Virus record (IMG/VR): IMGVR_UViG_3300010157_000112
Span: 1-42,033 of that record
Direction: 5' to 3' (one strand)
Length of the DNA stretch: 42,033 bases
Source: a virus
Part shown: one piece after another, positions 30,101-37,876 of the stretch
Position numbering within the stretch: the first letter of the stretch is position 1
How the letters are laid out: the number at the start of each line of letters is the position of its first letter
Position numbers and translations under genes: made by a program
Notes under the pieces: model-generated
What the model saw: the letters and a program-made list of their open reading frames with translations, nothing else
Told to the model about the DNA's origin: nothing
Databases searched by the model: none

Positions 30101-30329
30101 AAAGTTTGCTGGAACAATTGCTGTTCACCCTTCATTGGGACGAGGCTATGTAGCTGCGCACCATGAAACCGGAACAGATATTCCTGGCACAGGTAATGTT
30201 GTTCGCAGAGGAAATGCTACACAGGAAACTCTACGTAAGGGAGTAAAGAAGTTTGAAGCTCCTCACGTAACATTTATTCCGGATAGCAATCCTGCTAACC
30301 CTGTTCACGTCCCTGCTAGTGACTTCTAA
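27165..30329 (+). CDS. 1054-residue basic low-complexity protein
   Basis: The largest gene of the window. It is Lys/Glu/Ala-rich throughout, with few hydrophobic clusters and no cysteine-rich domain, enzyme motif or membrane span that I can see. The N-terminal 130 residues are coiled-coil-like (REERDAAAEQKRYEATLARG). Its size and position before the packaging genes fit an internal virion or DNA-associated protein, but this is inference. Start by TAATG coupling. Confidence 0.7.
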   Translation: MARSKKKIDIAPEDMDIAKNLGVKTEEKPKVDRGAERKKYKAAREAALIGGALTLAQREERDAAAEQKRYEATLARGAGVPGVETVTVPRGKAYEERKRKEAREAADAKYAAKSEQFIESKKPTETVPIGKPKLDEAELKVLGKKEILERATKKQAFDLPKRGRFEKPITLGTPEADLTETSFTAEESAVNAEKSAKLYADKLERDARAREGQEITAASLKFTKKKAEIAGKPQFDPMAATAKLRPADKGLAPSVYDYMSNSAERAAASLKEARPKIAELTGKAPEDISYSGDEPYDVKDAAGNVVATRTVNSHALSLAKKSHRAAKRTGKEVNGIKPTDKRPSKVEDILGTPHQAMAYQLRHLPSLTEKDVMAAPGLDREKFRVKSEALMSAAVNKAESTRKINVANEVQKGHKGWEDEKGMVHPFVFEKGGRVSPLSLPNDFTRTAQPKVMIHIPDEEDTETSMGAAQVAEKPTQPQQRMSKTGMVASISSHEPSAVASHEGWTLHSDNVWRKIQHPLTNVPESQKMHAADYVAAQASMLVDEKKAAAAKSAKSAPVKKAVKGMAAALSKTQDVLTSQKEPYHYATNPRPPKSTGTDMLVRDTGAVGKALKAGKITTEQAGQFDPNIRNAPKKNKGQLVGTPRAGDFKYLSKEEKKSLKESNPRAHKLYLQSEKAHKESENAKALKAQQKALSPRKSFYNRFGDAKAVGKTESSKFTKAKAEVSGGRQWRTVEVGETIPTVYNQDNMEGQGLSADQQAAVKDLGTSIVRAKNTFGLTPAQARKKGAVGKRSFQVMADERGPVRDTEVHAHIQHLPERTDVVQALKTGKIHPEEAKDLRSLDQFSKYRAEGVTPGKEGLNEVKYSRLFEPVLAPVKPASRKGTPVEKLNAAVKPGLRSEESMVKGGPVKEVMEPTGKKAASAVKVPKNMKRVYGEKLPVPEEKPENRGMKGSVKEGRGRQFSNLQGPVNLNAVNPKTGKFAGTIAVHPSLGRGYVAAHHETGTDIPGTGNVVRRGNATQETLRKGVKKFEAPHVTFIPDSNPANPVHVPASDF

Positions 30330-30334
30330 TAGCC

Positions 30335-30511
30335 ATGTCTCTATCGGAGATCTTTAAGTCTTATTACCCTAAAGGCAATAAGCTACCTAAGAACTTGCGT
30401 AATAACGCACGTGAGGCTGCAACCTATCTAACAGGCATCCCATATGAGTCTGATCCAGATGCTATGAAGCCTATCGGTCGTGCAGGAAGATCATCGGGGT
30501 CTAATAACTAA
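30335..30511 (+). CDS. Small basic protein
   Basis: A 58-residue protein beginning MSLSEIFKSYYPKGNKLPKN, with a Ser/Gly-rich end. It starts four bases after the giant gene and ends in a TAATG junction with the next. No recognised family. Confidence 0.6.
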   Translation: MSLSEIFKSYYPKGNKLPKNLRNNAREAATYLTGIPYESDPDAMKPIGRAGRSSGSNN

Positions 30512-30720
30512 TGGGGCTTAATAACGACACTATCTACACCCATGGTGGAGAGCTTAATGGTAAAGGCTTGCACAAATGGCATTGCCTTAGCTGTCCATGG
30601 ACACAGACTGCTCTAGGTGGTAGTAAAGAGCAAAATGCCGGGCAGCGCAAGGCTGAAGCCCACAGATGCTATGATTCATCTAAGGATGCACAAGCAAGGC
30701 GTAGGGATATCTATGGATAA
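30511..30720 (+). CDS. Small zinc-finger protein
   Basis: A 69-residue protein with HKWHCLSCPWTQ and AEAHRCYD: CxxC plus HxC, a single zinc finger. Basic C-terminus. TAATG start. Similar C2HC fingers recur through the window. Confidence 0.6.
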   Translation: MGLNNDTIYTHGGELNGKGLHKWHCLSCPWTQTALGGSKEQNAGQRKAEAHRCYDSSKDAQARRRDIYG

Positions 30721-30767
30721 CAACTTTGAGTTTTCAATAGGGTCTGCACAACAAGAGGAGAAAAATA

Positions 30768-31031
30768 ATGGCTAAATCAGCAGCTTGGACTCGTAAAGAA
30801 GGTCAGAACCCTAATGGCGGACTAAACGCTAAAGGTCGCGCCTCTGCCAAAAAAGAAGGACATAATTTAAAACCTCCTGTAAAAAAAGAAGAAGCAGCTA
30901 AATCTAAGAAGTCTGCTGCACGTCGTAAGTCTTATTGTGCACGCTCTGCAGGACAAGCTAAAATGTTTCCTAAAGCAGCTAAAGATCCAGATAGTCGTTT
31001 AAACAAAGCAAGAAGGGCATGGGACTGCTAA
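30768..31031 (+). CDS. DUF6321-like protein
   Basis: An 87-residue protein beginning MAKSAAWTRKEGQNPNGGLN, followed by the family-style segment with ASAKKEGHNLKPPV and a basic RRKSYCARSAGQ region. These are the conserved features of small phage proteins of the DUF6321 family. Strong GAGGAGA site. Function unknown; nucleic-acid binding is plausible. Confidence 0.7.
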   Translation: MAKSAAWTRKEGQNPNGGLNAKGRASAKKEGHNLKPPVKKEEAAKSKKSAARRKSYCARSAGQAKMFPKAAKDPDSRLNKARRAWDC

Positions 31032-31192
31032 TGGCTAAAGAAGTATGGGATAAAAAAGATCCTGATGGTGGCAAGCATAAGAAGCTATCTTCTAAGAAGA
31101 AAGCTTCGGCTAAAGCACGTGCTAAAGCTGCTGGTCGCCCTTATCCTAATTTGATTGATAATATGGCTGCCGCAAAGAAAAAGGGCAAGTAA
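31031..31192 (+). CDS. Small Lys/Ala-rich protein
   Basis: A 53-residue basic protein starting MAKEVWDKKDPDGGKHKKLS. Its DPDGGKHK echoes the DPHGK of the 675-830 protein, though too short to call homologous. TAATG junctions on both ends. Confidence 0.6.
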   Translation: MAKEVWDKKDPDGGKHKKLSSKKKASAKARAKAAGRPYPNLIDNMAAAKKKGK

Positions 31193-31743
31193 TGTCAGCC
31201 GAGAAGTCTTTATTTCCTTTAAAAGGTCAAAGACTAAATGTAGTATCCCCTGAGGGTATAACTGTAGGTGTTCATAGAATGCCTGTTGTTGCAGATAAGT
31301 CCTCACTTCCCCCACTTTATCATGGTTCAGGTAGTCATATTAAGGTGGGAGATACTGTAAGGCCTCATCCAAAATCTCCAGATCCAGAGTCTAGAAGATA
31401 TGCTTTTGCAAGCTCTCTTCAGGGAGCTGCTGGGGTATATGCACGAGGTCCAAACACTGAAATAAATGGTCAGGGAGTGTTTTGGGGTATTGTCCATAGA
31501 GTAGGGCCTACAGAAGATAACGAAGTATTAAAGGATATTCATCCTCATGGAGAAAGATCTTGGGGAAAAGAACATGGGCACTACTTATCTAAACAGTTTA
31601 AAGTATTAGAGGCTACTCATTTAGTGGATTATATGGGGAGGCACACCCCTCTGGGAAACAATTCACCATTGTATGACCCGCCTACAAAAAAATACAAACA
31701 ATTAAAATTTCAGGATATACGGGAGAAAAATAATGGCAACTAA
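31192..31743 (+). CDS. Arr-like ADP-ribosyltransferase
   Basis: A 183-residue protein. LYHGSGSHIKVGDTVRP (42-58), then YAFASSLQGAAGVYARG (70-86) and VFWGIVHRVGPTEDNEVLKD (96-115), followed by SKQFKVLEATHLVDY. This follows the Arr (rifampin ADP-ribosyltransferase) pattern HGT...GD...YxTATLxAAxWGA...V.PxGPxEDDPNLxD, with H44, Y70 and D109 at the expected positions. Arr uses NAD+ to modify a substrate. In a phage it could modify host or phage targets; a rifampin target is unlikely. TAATG start. Confidence 0.7.
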   Translation: MSAEKSLFPLKGQRLNVVSPEGITVGVHRMPVVADKSSLPPLYHGSGSHIKVGDTVRPHPKSPDPESRRYAFASSLQGAAGVYARGPNTEINGQGVFWGIVHRVGPTEDNEVLKDIHPHGERSWGKEHGHYLSKQFKVLEATHLVDYMGRHTPLGNNSPLYDPPTKKYKQLKFQDIREKNNGN

Positions 31744-32029
31744 GAAAAAAGCAGTCGCAGGCGGTAAAGAATATAAAGGATCTGCTGCTAATGGTGGTCG
31801 TAAAATTATTGTTGAGCATTATAAAGATAAAGCCGGTAAATGGCATACTACTTCAAAGAACGCTGCCAAGGCTAAATATGAAAAAACACATGGCAAGCTA
31901 CCTAAGGGAACAGATGTGGACCACAAGGATAATAATCATGATAATGATTCTTCCAGCAACCTGCGCCCACTCAAGCATGGCAAGAATACTGCCAAGGAGA
32001 ATAAGCGCAGAGCTGGTAAAAAAGCTTAA
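31733..32029 (+). CDS. HNH endonuclease-like protein
   Basis: A 98-residue protein with DVDHKDNNHDNDSSSNLRPLKHGKNTAKEN (D63 to N90; cited by key residues H64, N76, H82). It matches the HNH nuclease motif with the later N-L-R-P-L-x-H. Basic N- and C-termini. HNH proteins next to terminase genes often participate in DNA packaging. It overlaps the previous gene by 11 bases and is convergent with the lytic enzyme by four bases. Confidence 0.85.
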   Translation: MATKKKAVAGGKEYKGSAANGGRKIIVEHYKDKAGKWHTTSKNAAKAKYEKTHGKLPKGTDVDHKDNNHDNDSSSNLRPLKHGKNTAKENKRRAGKKA

Positions 32030-32553
32030 GCTAAAGGTGCTGCTTTAAGCCAGTACTTTACAACGTTTGTTGAAACACCACCATTATAAGAATTTCTTCC
32101 TACTCCCCAGCTACCCCAATTACGGCCTCCAGAGGTCATCTGGAAGGCTATCTTGGCATTGGTAACGGGATTATATAGGTCAGTAGCTGAAACAAGCCCA
32201 TACTGGCTTACACGGGCTTTTAAGGCACCATATAAGTTAATCTGAAACATCCCATAAGAATTATCCCCAGTACGAGGATTAAAGTTATGAGATAAAGGAT
32301 TTCCATGGGATTCTTTCATTGCCACTGCCCAGGCAACCTTCAAGCTTTGTCCTTGAAAACCTGTTAGGCGTAAAAGGTCATATAGTTGAATTTGGCTGAG
32401 CTTTCTCATACCGGAGTATTTGAGAACGGGGTCTACGCACGTGGGGACCACCTTGGCTGTGACAGCTCTAGCTGTCGAGGTAAACGAGTTTGTTATTGCT
32501 AGTACTACTGAGAGCACTACTACCGCTAGTTTTCTTTTTCCATTAAAATGCAC
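32026..32553 (-). CDS. Exported SLT-type lytic transglycosylase-like enzyme
   Basis: A 175-residue protein starting GTG at 32553 behind AGGAG. The N-terminus is a classic signal peptide: basic start (MHFNGKRK), hydrophobic stretch (LAVVVLSVVLAITNSF), and an ARA cleavage-like site. The mature domain has AWAVAMKESHGNPLSHNF and SYGMFQINL, the catalytic Glu and GxFQI signature of SLT-type enzymes. It cuts peptidoglycan and probably contributes to lysis. It lies against late transcription, which suggests its own promoter upstream of 32553. Confidence 0.8.
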   Translation of the reverse strand: MHFNGKRKLAVVVLSVVLAITNSFTSTARAVTAKVVPTCVDPVLKYSGMRKLSQIQLYDLLRLTGFQGQSLKVAWAVAMKESHGNPLSHNFNPRTGDNSYGMFQINLYGALKARVSQYGLVSATDLYNPVTNAKIAFQMTSGGRNWGSWGVGRNSYNGGVSTNVVKYWLKAAPLA

Positions 32554-32783
32554 ACTATCTCCTAGGCTTGAGAGCCAACCCGAATCCTCATCCAACTGTC
32601 ACTTGGATGAAAATAGCCCGGCGTCTGTCTGCCAAGCTAGTTGCAACCCTTTTGTTTCGTTGTTAGTGTTAGAGGCTATGACCCCTCTATGAAATACTGT
32701 ACCAGTAAATACAGGGTTAGCGCAACAACCAAATATGTATGAGATACTATAGACCTGTATAAACTGGCCTGAAAGGACCTTAT
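32554..32783. promoter_or_regulatory. Divergent region between lytic enzyme and late genes
   Basis: 230 bases without a gene of convincing length. It has CATCCAA/TTGGATG hairpin arms near 32588-32610, TAGAGG/CCTCTA arms near 32670-32692, and promoter-like TACTATAGAC near 32750. A divergent promoter pair is expected here. Confidence 0.45.
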
Positions 32784-32820
32784 ATGGCAAAATGCGTATC
32801 AAAGATCCTCATGGCAAGGA
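32784..32820 (+). repeat. Displaced copy of the 675 gene start
   Basis: 37 of 38 bases match 675-712 (one G missing, changing the frame of the first ATG). The copy precedes the 32836 gene and includes AAAGGA and ATG. Reading from 32792 gives MRIKDPHGKESKGTR, which keeps the peptide of the original. Confidence 0.85.
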
Positions 32821-32839
32821 AAGCAAAGGTACAAGATGA
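32792..32839 (+). CDS. 15-residue RIKDPHGK peptide, coupled leader
   Basis: MRIKDPHGKESKGTR ends in TGA overlapping the ATG of the next gene (ATGA at 32836-32839). The ATG at 32784 has the better-spaced AAAGGA but reads a different 38-codon frame. Could be a functional leader or a remnant of a duplicated gene. Confidence 0.4.
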   Translation: MRIKDPHGKESKGTR

Positions 32840-33108
32840 GAATAGAACGAATAGTAACGAAGCAGGGACATCCAGTTCCGAAAACAGCACACAATCCTAA
32901 GGGACCGTTTCCACCAGAGATTTACCAAAGAACAGAAGTTGTTACGGATTATGTTCCATTTGATGATGATATTCCGACAGGGGCGACAGCACAAAATGAA
33001 TTTAAAGAACCAAAAATCTTCAAGTGCCGCTTCTGCCAGCAACTTGTGTATGAGCACAAAATTCCAGACCACGTATGTGAGGGCATCGAAGATGGCGAAG
33101 ACGCATGA
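32836..33108 (+). CDS. Hypothetical protein with C2HC zinc finger
   Basis: A 90-residue protein. The C-terminal part has FKCRFCQQLVYEHKIPDHVC, a CxxC-x(n)-H-x(3)-C finger. The N-terminal part is polar. Coupled to the 15-residue leader and overlapping the next gene. A role in packaging initiation is possible by location. Confidence 0.6.
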   Translation: MRIERIVTKQGHPVPKTAHNPKGPFPPEIYQRTEVVTDYVPFDDDIPTGATAQNEFKEPKIFKCRFCQQLVYEHKIPDHVCEGIEDGEDA

Positions 33109-33391
33109 TGTTGGAGATTATTACTGGCACTTTATGGTGTACCCGGTAAAACCACCAAGCATTATAGAAAAAGCAGAAACACAAGAGATTGACGGCAAAT
33201 ACCGTGGTGGACATGGGTGGGTAACCCGACTTCCATTTACACGGTATGCTTTAGTCATTGGAAAATGGACTAAGGCCTATGATGAAAGCTCTGCGTTAAC
33301 AAGAGCGATTATAGGTCGCCCAATGAAGCAAGATGAAGTTGATTGGGACAAAATACGATTTGGGGCAGAGAATGTTCAAGAAGAAGAGTAA
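33092..33391 (+). CDS. Hypothetical protein before terminase
   Basis: A 99-residue protein starting MAKTHDVGDYYWHFMVYPVK, then a beta-like WVTRLPFTRYALVIGKW. The chosen start lies 8 bases after GAGGGC. It overlaps both neighbours. Family not recognised. Confidence 0.6.
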   Translation: MAKTHDVGDYYWHFMVYPVKPPSIIEKAETQEIDGKYRGGHGWVTRLPFTRYALVIGKWTKAYDESSALTRAIIGRPMKQDEVDWDKIRFGAENVQEEE

Positions 33392-33605
33392 GTTAGCAAA
33401 AGAATTAACAAAAATACAAAAGCGTGTACAGATGCTGCCTACGGCAGAACTTCTTACATGGAGCGACCAAATAATGTATACAGTTGGTCGTAATCTATCT
33501 GCATGGCAGAAAAGTCAAAATCCTTTCTCTTTAGAGGAAGCCAGAGTGGGCGCAGAAGCGTTGCACGCAATCGTAGACGCATTAAGCGAAAGGTCGATTA
33601 AGTGA
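33372..33605 (+). CDS. Possible small packaging protein
   Basis: A 77-residue, basic, mainly helical protein (MFKKKSKLAKELTKIQKRVQ) directly before the large terminase (GTGA overlap). Its position is that of a terminase small subunit, but the sequence gives no family match. Start uncertain. Confidence 0.5.
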   Translation: MFKKKSKLAKELTKIQKRVQMLPTAELLTWSDQIMYTVGRNLSAWQKSQNPFSLEEARVGAEALHAIVDALSERSIK

Positions 33606-35191
33606 GCGACGAAGAAGATCTCTTTGATGAGGTTGATATCGATGAACTTGAACTTGATCTAGAACCACAAGATATAGATGTAGAAGATGCTGAAGAAGAG
33701 CTTGATGAATTATCTAAAGAGTTTGTAAAAGCGCTTGTAGATAAAATCATGCAGTTTATGGAGTTATTGGTAGGACATCAGCTTCACCCATATCAAGCCC
33801 CATTAGCTAGACGAATTATTGAATCCGTACTTATTAACGATGGTGAAGAAGTAACTGCTCTAGCCTCACGTCAATCAGGTAAATCAGAAACTATTGCTAA
33901 TACTGTCTCTACTTTGATGGTAATCCTTCCACGTCTAGCCCGCATGTACCCAGAGCTACTTGGTAAATTTGGTGACGGTTTATGGGTTGGAATGTTTGCT
34001 CCAGTTCAAAACCAGGTAGAAACCCTCTATGGTCGTACAGTTTCCCGCCTAACAAGTGACCGTGCTATGGAAATCTTTGGGGATCCAGAAGTAGACGATA
34101 TTCCTACTAAAACCCCAGGCGTAACTAAAAACATTAAGCTTAAGAAGTCTGGCTCCACTCTTATGATGATGACAGCTAACCCAAGAGCTAAGATCGAATC
34201 TAAATCTTTCCATTTAATTATTATTGATGAGTGTCAAGAAGCTGATGACTTTGTAGTTTCAAAATCTATTGCTCCTATGGGTGCGTACTATAACGCCACC
34301 ATAGTAAAGACCGGAACCCCTACAACCCACAAAAATAACTTTTATCGTGCCATCCAACTTAACAAACGACGCCAGACCGGCTCACGTGCTAAGCAGAACC
34401 ATTTTCAATGGGACTGGCGAGAGGTAATTAAGTACAACGAAAACTACGGCAAGTTCATTAAAAAGGAGATGCTACGTATTGGCGAGGACTCAGATGAGTT
34501 CCAGCTTTCATACAACTGTAAATGGTTGCTTGAACGTGGTATGTTCATTACCTCAACTATTATGGATGATCTTGGTGATACCTCACAAGAGATTGTTAAG
34601 AGTCACTTTAGATCTCCAGTAGTAGTCGGTGTGGACCCTGCTCGTAAAATGGACTCAACAGTTGTAACAGTAGTATGGGTAGACTGGGACCGACCAGATG
34701 AATACGGTTATTATGATCATAGAGTATTAAATTGGTTGGAATTACAGGGCGATGACTGGGAAGAACAATATTTTCAAATTCAACAGTTCTTATCTAACTA
34801 CGATGTGCTAGCTATTGGAGTAGATGCCAACGGTGTTGGTGACGCAGTTGCTGGTCGTCTAAAGATCCTTATGCCTCGTGCTGAGGTAATCCCTGTAACA
34901 TCCAGCCCTACAGAGCAATCCAAGCGCTGGAAGCACCTTCAAGCTTTAATTCAACGTCAGCTGGTCTCATGGCCTTCCCATGCTAAAACCAGACGACTTC
35001 GTATTTGGAAGAAGTTTTACCAACAAATGGTAGATGCTGAAGTTCAGTATAAAGGCCCTAATTTTCTAGTAGCAGCCCCAGATGAGGTACATGCCCACGA
35101 TGACTTCGTGGACTCACTTGCCTTAGCCTGTTCTCTTACCCAAGAGATGGTTATGCCTACTGTTGAAGTTAGCGCCAACCCGTTCTTTTAA
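33602..35191 (+). CDS. terL: Terminase large subunit
   Basis: A 529-residue protein. Walker A-like SRQSGKS (R90-S95), Walker B LIIIDE (205-210), then a coupling motif (GTPTTHKN). The C-terminal RNase H-like nuclease has VVGVDPARKMDS (D345), IGVDANGVGDA (D408) and HDDFVDSLAL (D500, D501, D504). It pumps DNA into the capsid and cuts concatemers. GTG start overlaps the previous stop (GTGA). Acidic N-terminal 45 residues are extra to the ATPase core. Confidence 0.95.
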   Translation: MSDEEDLFDEVDIDELELDLEPQDIDVEDAEEELDELSKEFVKALVDKIMQFMELLVGHQLHPYQAPLARRIIESVLINDGEEVTALASRQSGKSETIANTVSTLMVILPRLARMYPELLGKFGDGLWVGMFAPVQNQVETLYGRTVSRLTSDRAMEIFGDPEVDDIPTKTPGVTKNIKLKKSGSTLMMMTANPRAKIESKSFHLIIIDECQEADDFVVSKSIAPMGAYYNATIVKTGTPTTHKNNFYRAIQLNKRRQTGSRAKQNHFQWDWREVIKYNENYGKFIKKEMLRIGEDSDEFQLSYNCKWLLERGMFITSTIMDDLGDTSQEIVKSHFRSPVVVGVDPARKMDSTVVTVVWVDWDRPDEYGYYDHRVLNWLELQGDDWEEQYFQIQQFLSNYDVLAIGVDANGVGDAVAGRLKILMPRAEVIPVTSSPTEQSKRWKHLQALIQRQLVSWPSHAKTRRLRIWKKFYQQMVDAEVQYKGPNFLVAAPDEVHAHDDFVDSLALACSLTQEMVMPTVEVSANPFF

Positions 35192-35194
35192 TTA

Positions 35195-35222
35195 TTGTAT
35201 TTACTAAGACAGATCTTATAGT
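35195..35222 (+). promoter_or_regulatory. Candidate late promoter
   Basis: TTGTAT (35195-35200), 16 bases, TATAGT (35217-35222), directly after the terminase stop and about 56 bases before the next ATG. A good bacterial-type -35/-10 pair. Confidence 0.45.
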
Positions 35223-35278
35223 TTTAGCGAATAATAATACCCGAGGACCTCAATCCCAACCCTATAGGAGAATAAACA

Positions 35279-35686
35279 ATGGCAATGGAAAATATTGCAC
35301 CTACTCCTCAGTTCCCTGAGCGTGTAGGCACAAGTTATGAACGCAAGTTCAGCCCAGCAACACCAGGCCTACGTGGCCCACTTCGTTTTGAAGAAGGTAT
35401 TGCAACAGATACAGACGTTCCAAATGATTTCCAACTTGGCTTGGATCAAGGTTATGACACACCAGCTGGTCGTCCTAACCACAACGAGAACGTTTTTGAG
35501 AAGTATCCAGAAGAAACAATGAAGGAACGTGCACACGTCGGCTCAGCTGCGTGGGTAGAAGCTCCTACATACCTTGGCGAGTTTGCACAAGGAAACTTCG
35601 GAGATCACTCTCAGACAGTTATTGAAGAAGTCATCCGCAATGGCTCACGCTATGAGCGCATGAACCCTGCTTCAGTTAACGACTAA
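35279..35686 (+). CDS. Hypothetical protein between terminase and portal
   Basis: A 135-residue, acidic, Pro/Gly/Asn-rich protein with a strong AGGAGA site. Little predicted secondary structure. It is a recurrent position for small virion or chaperone genes, but no family is recognised. Confidence 0.6.
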   Translation: MAMENIAPTPQFPERVGTSYERKFSPATPGLRGPLRFEEGIATDTDVPNDFQLGLDQGYDTPAGRPNHNENVFEKYPEETMKERAHVGSAAWVEAPTYLGEFAQGNFGDHSQTVIEEVIRNGSRYERMNPASVND

Positions 35687-35705
35687 TTACTGTATACTAA
35701 TGTCG

Positions 35706-35727
35706 TCCCCGGTCGCAAGGCCGGGGA
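35706..35727 (+). terminator. Hairpin upstream of 35745
   Basis: TCCCCGG (35706-35712) pairs with CCGGGGA (35721-35727). No U-run. It follows a TATACT-containing stretch (35690-35700) and could be a leader hairpin of a new transcript. Confidence 0.5.
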
Positions 35728-35744
35728 TAACATAAGGGAGAAAC

Positions 35745-36014
35745 ATGGGAACAGCTAAAAAGTATTTAAAATCGTATGAAGCGATTGTGAATCAAGCTAA
35801 GGCTAGATACCCAAAGCGCAGAGGTGCAGGAACAACTCCCCAAGCAAACAAAATGATTAGTCAACAGTGGGCCGCTACAGGAGAGCAAGAACCTAGAACT
35901 TTGAAAGATGCCGATCCAAATAAAGTGGATTTGAAAGCAGTAGCAAGAGATAAAGAAAAGCAGAAGACAGATCGCAAAAAGCGTAATCTGAAAAAACAAA
36001 ATTTCGTAGTTTGA
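35745..36014 (+). CDS. Basic hypothetical protein
   Basis: An 89-residue basic protein (MGTAKKYLKSYEAIVNQAKA...), with a Lys/Arg-rich tail (RKKRNLKKQNFVV). Strong AAGGGAGA site. Sits directly before the portal. Family not recognised. Confidence 0.6.
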   Translation: MGTAKKYLKSYEAIVNQAKARYPKRRGAGTTPQANKMISQQWAATGEQEPRTLKDADPNKVDLKAVARDKEKQKTDRKKRNLKKQNFVV

Positions 36015-36040
36015 GGGCAAACAATGATGGGATTTAATCG

Positions 36041-37765
36041 ATGAGTGGTGGTATTGATTTTAGTCCTCCGTCGTATAGAGCGGCGTCGAGTGATTTAACA
36101 ATCTCCATTTCCCCACTGGGACTTGTAGAACTTGCTGATGAAGAGTTCGAAGTTCATGGGCCACGTCTAAACCGTTACTCACTTAACTGGGCAATGTATC
36201 TAGGACACCATTGGTCTTACCGCCGTGAATTAGGCGAATCGCAGATGGTATATAACTATTATCGTGCTTTTACAGATTTTATTATTAACTTTACATTTGG
36301 ACGTGCAGTTTCATTTCGCAGCCCTGCAGCAACAGAGGCAATCATTCCCGACATCTTAAAGCGTGTATGGGAAATTGATAATGATAAGCATGGCGTTATG
36401 TGGGAAATGGGCCAGCAAGGCGGAGTATCTGGCGACTGCTTTATTAAAGTAGCTTACGAAGAAGCTTATGAAGACTCAGTAGGAGGACGCCACCCGGGTC
36501 GTGTTCGTGTACTTCCTCTCAATGCTTCTTTCTGTTTTCCAGAGTTTCACCCACATGATCGTTCACGCTTGATTCGTTTTAAGCTTAAGTACCGCTTCTG
36601 GGGCACCTCAGTAGAAGGCACACGACAGGTCTACACATATACAGAAATTTTGACCGATGAGCGTATTGAAGAATACATCAACGATGAAATGATCGATAGC
36701 CGTCCAAACCCTATCGGCATAGTTCCAGTTATTCATATTCCTAACGTTCGTGTTTCAGGATCCCCATGGGGACTAGCTGATTGTCACGACGTTATTACTC
36801 TTAACCGTGCTTATAATGAAACTGCTACAGATATTGCTGACATAGTCAACTACCACGCCGCACCAGTTACAGTTATCACAGGAGCTAAAGCTTCAGCCCT
36901 TGAAAAAGGCCCTAAGAAGGTATGGGGCGGACTTCCAAAGGATGCACAAGTATTTAACCTAGAAGGTGGCGGACAAGGTCTTACAGGTGCTCTTGAGTAT
37001 CTTAAGATGGTCAAGACTGCTATGCACGAGATGATCGGAGTACCTGAGACAGCACTTGGACAAGTACAGCCTATCTCTAATACCTCTGGTGTTGCTCTTT
37101 CTATTCAGTACCAACCTCTTATGAATCGTTACCAGCAAAAGTTAGTACAATATGGTGAGGGATTGCGTCGGGTTAATGAGCTTGTCCTACGTACCTTGGC
37201 ATTTAAAGAGCCTGAGCTATTTACTTACAATCCTAAGTTTAACGGCCCAATCAAGCCTAATCAGCTAACCCAGTTAGATTTGAATGACCCAATCACTTAT
37301 GAGACGATTGTTCACTTCCCACAACCTCTTCCATTGGATAAGCTCATCGTCCTCAATGAAATCCAACAGAAGATGAATATGAACTTGGAAAGCCGTGAAG
37401 GTGCTTTGCGCCAGCTCGGTGAAGAGTTCCCAGCTGAGAAGCTTGAAGAGATTCGTCAAGAGCTTATCGCTGATGCTAAGGCTGATGGAGCTGTTAACCT
37501 TATCAAGCAACAAATCAACTCCGCTATTACCTCTCTAACAGGAATGATGCCAGACGGCACCATGCCTCCAGGAGCTCAACCAGGTGATGGAACAGGCCCA
37601 GGACCTCTTGGACAACCTGGAGTTGTGACCCCATTTGAAGAGCAGACTCTAGCTCAAATGCAGTCAGAGATCGTGACTGAAGCCTATGGAACTAAACTTC
37701 CACAGTGGCGTTCAGCTGATAAAGACGGCGGAGCAGAGGATGACTTTAAAGGTCAAACAAATTAA
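36041..37765 (+). CDS. Portal protein
   Basis: A 574-residue protein with the size and layout of an SPP1-like portal: YNYYRAFTDFIINFTFGRAV, GQQGGVSGDCFIKVAYE, NVRVSGSPWGLADCHDVITL, MIGVPETALGQVQPISNTSG, and a helical, Pro/Gly-rich C-terminus. It forms the dodecameric DNA channel at one capsid vertex. The gene follows the terminase in canonical order. A six-codon frame at 36023 ends in its ATGA, another coupled start. Confidence 0.9.
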   Translation: MSGGIDFSPPSYRAASSDLTISISPLGLVELADEEFEVHGPRLNRYSLNWAMYLGHHWSYRRELGESQMVYNYYRAFTDFIINFTFGRAVSFRSPAATEAIIPDILKRVWEIDNDKHGVMWEMGQQGGVSGDCFIKVAYEEAYEDSVGGRHPGRVRVLPLNASFCFPEFHPHDRSRLIRFKLKYRFWGTSVEGTRQVYTYTEILTDERIEEYINDEMIDSRPNPIGIVPVIHIPNVRVSGSPWGLADCHDVITLNRAYNETATDIADIVNYHAAPVTVITGAKASALEKGPKKVWGGLPKDAQVFNLEGGGQGLTGALEYLKMVKTAMHEMIGVPETALGQVQPISNTSGVALSIQYQPLMNRYQQKLVQYGEGLRRVNELVLRTLAFKEPELFTYNPKFNGPIKPNQLTQLDLNDPITYETIVHFPQPLPLDKLIVLNEIQQKMNMNLESREGALRQLGEEFPAEKLEEIRQELIADAKADGAVNLIKQQINSAITSLTGMMPDGTMPPGAQPGDGTGPGPLGQPGVVTPFEEQTLAQMQSEIVTEAYGTKLPQWRSADKDGGAEDDFKGQTN

Positions 37766-37778
37766 GCATTAAGCCTGC

Positions 37779-37795
37779 AAATACTTCAAGTATTT
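37779..37795. promoter_or_regulatory. Perfect palindrome AAATACTTCAAGTATTT
   Basis: A 17-base odd palindrome followed by TTGACAGACTGTATACC. It lies between portal and scaffold. It may be an operator, or the stem of a weak hairpin before a promoter-like TATACC. Confidence 0.45.
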
Positions 37796-37876
37796 GACAG
37801 ACTGTATACCAAACTAACCCGCAGGTCATCGTGGCACTAATTCGGACAACGACCTCTTAAACCTAAAGGAATAATC

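Noticed and set aside
27165-30329. Repeat-based surface protein such as a tail fibre
   Set aside because: No repeat unit or collagen-like triplets; composition is basic and helical rather than fibrous.
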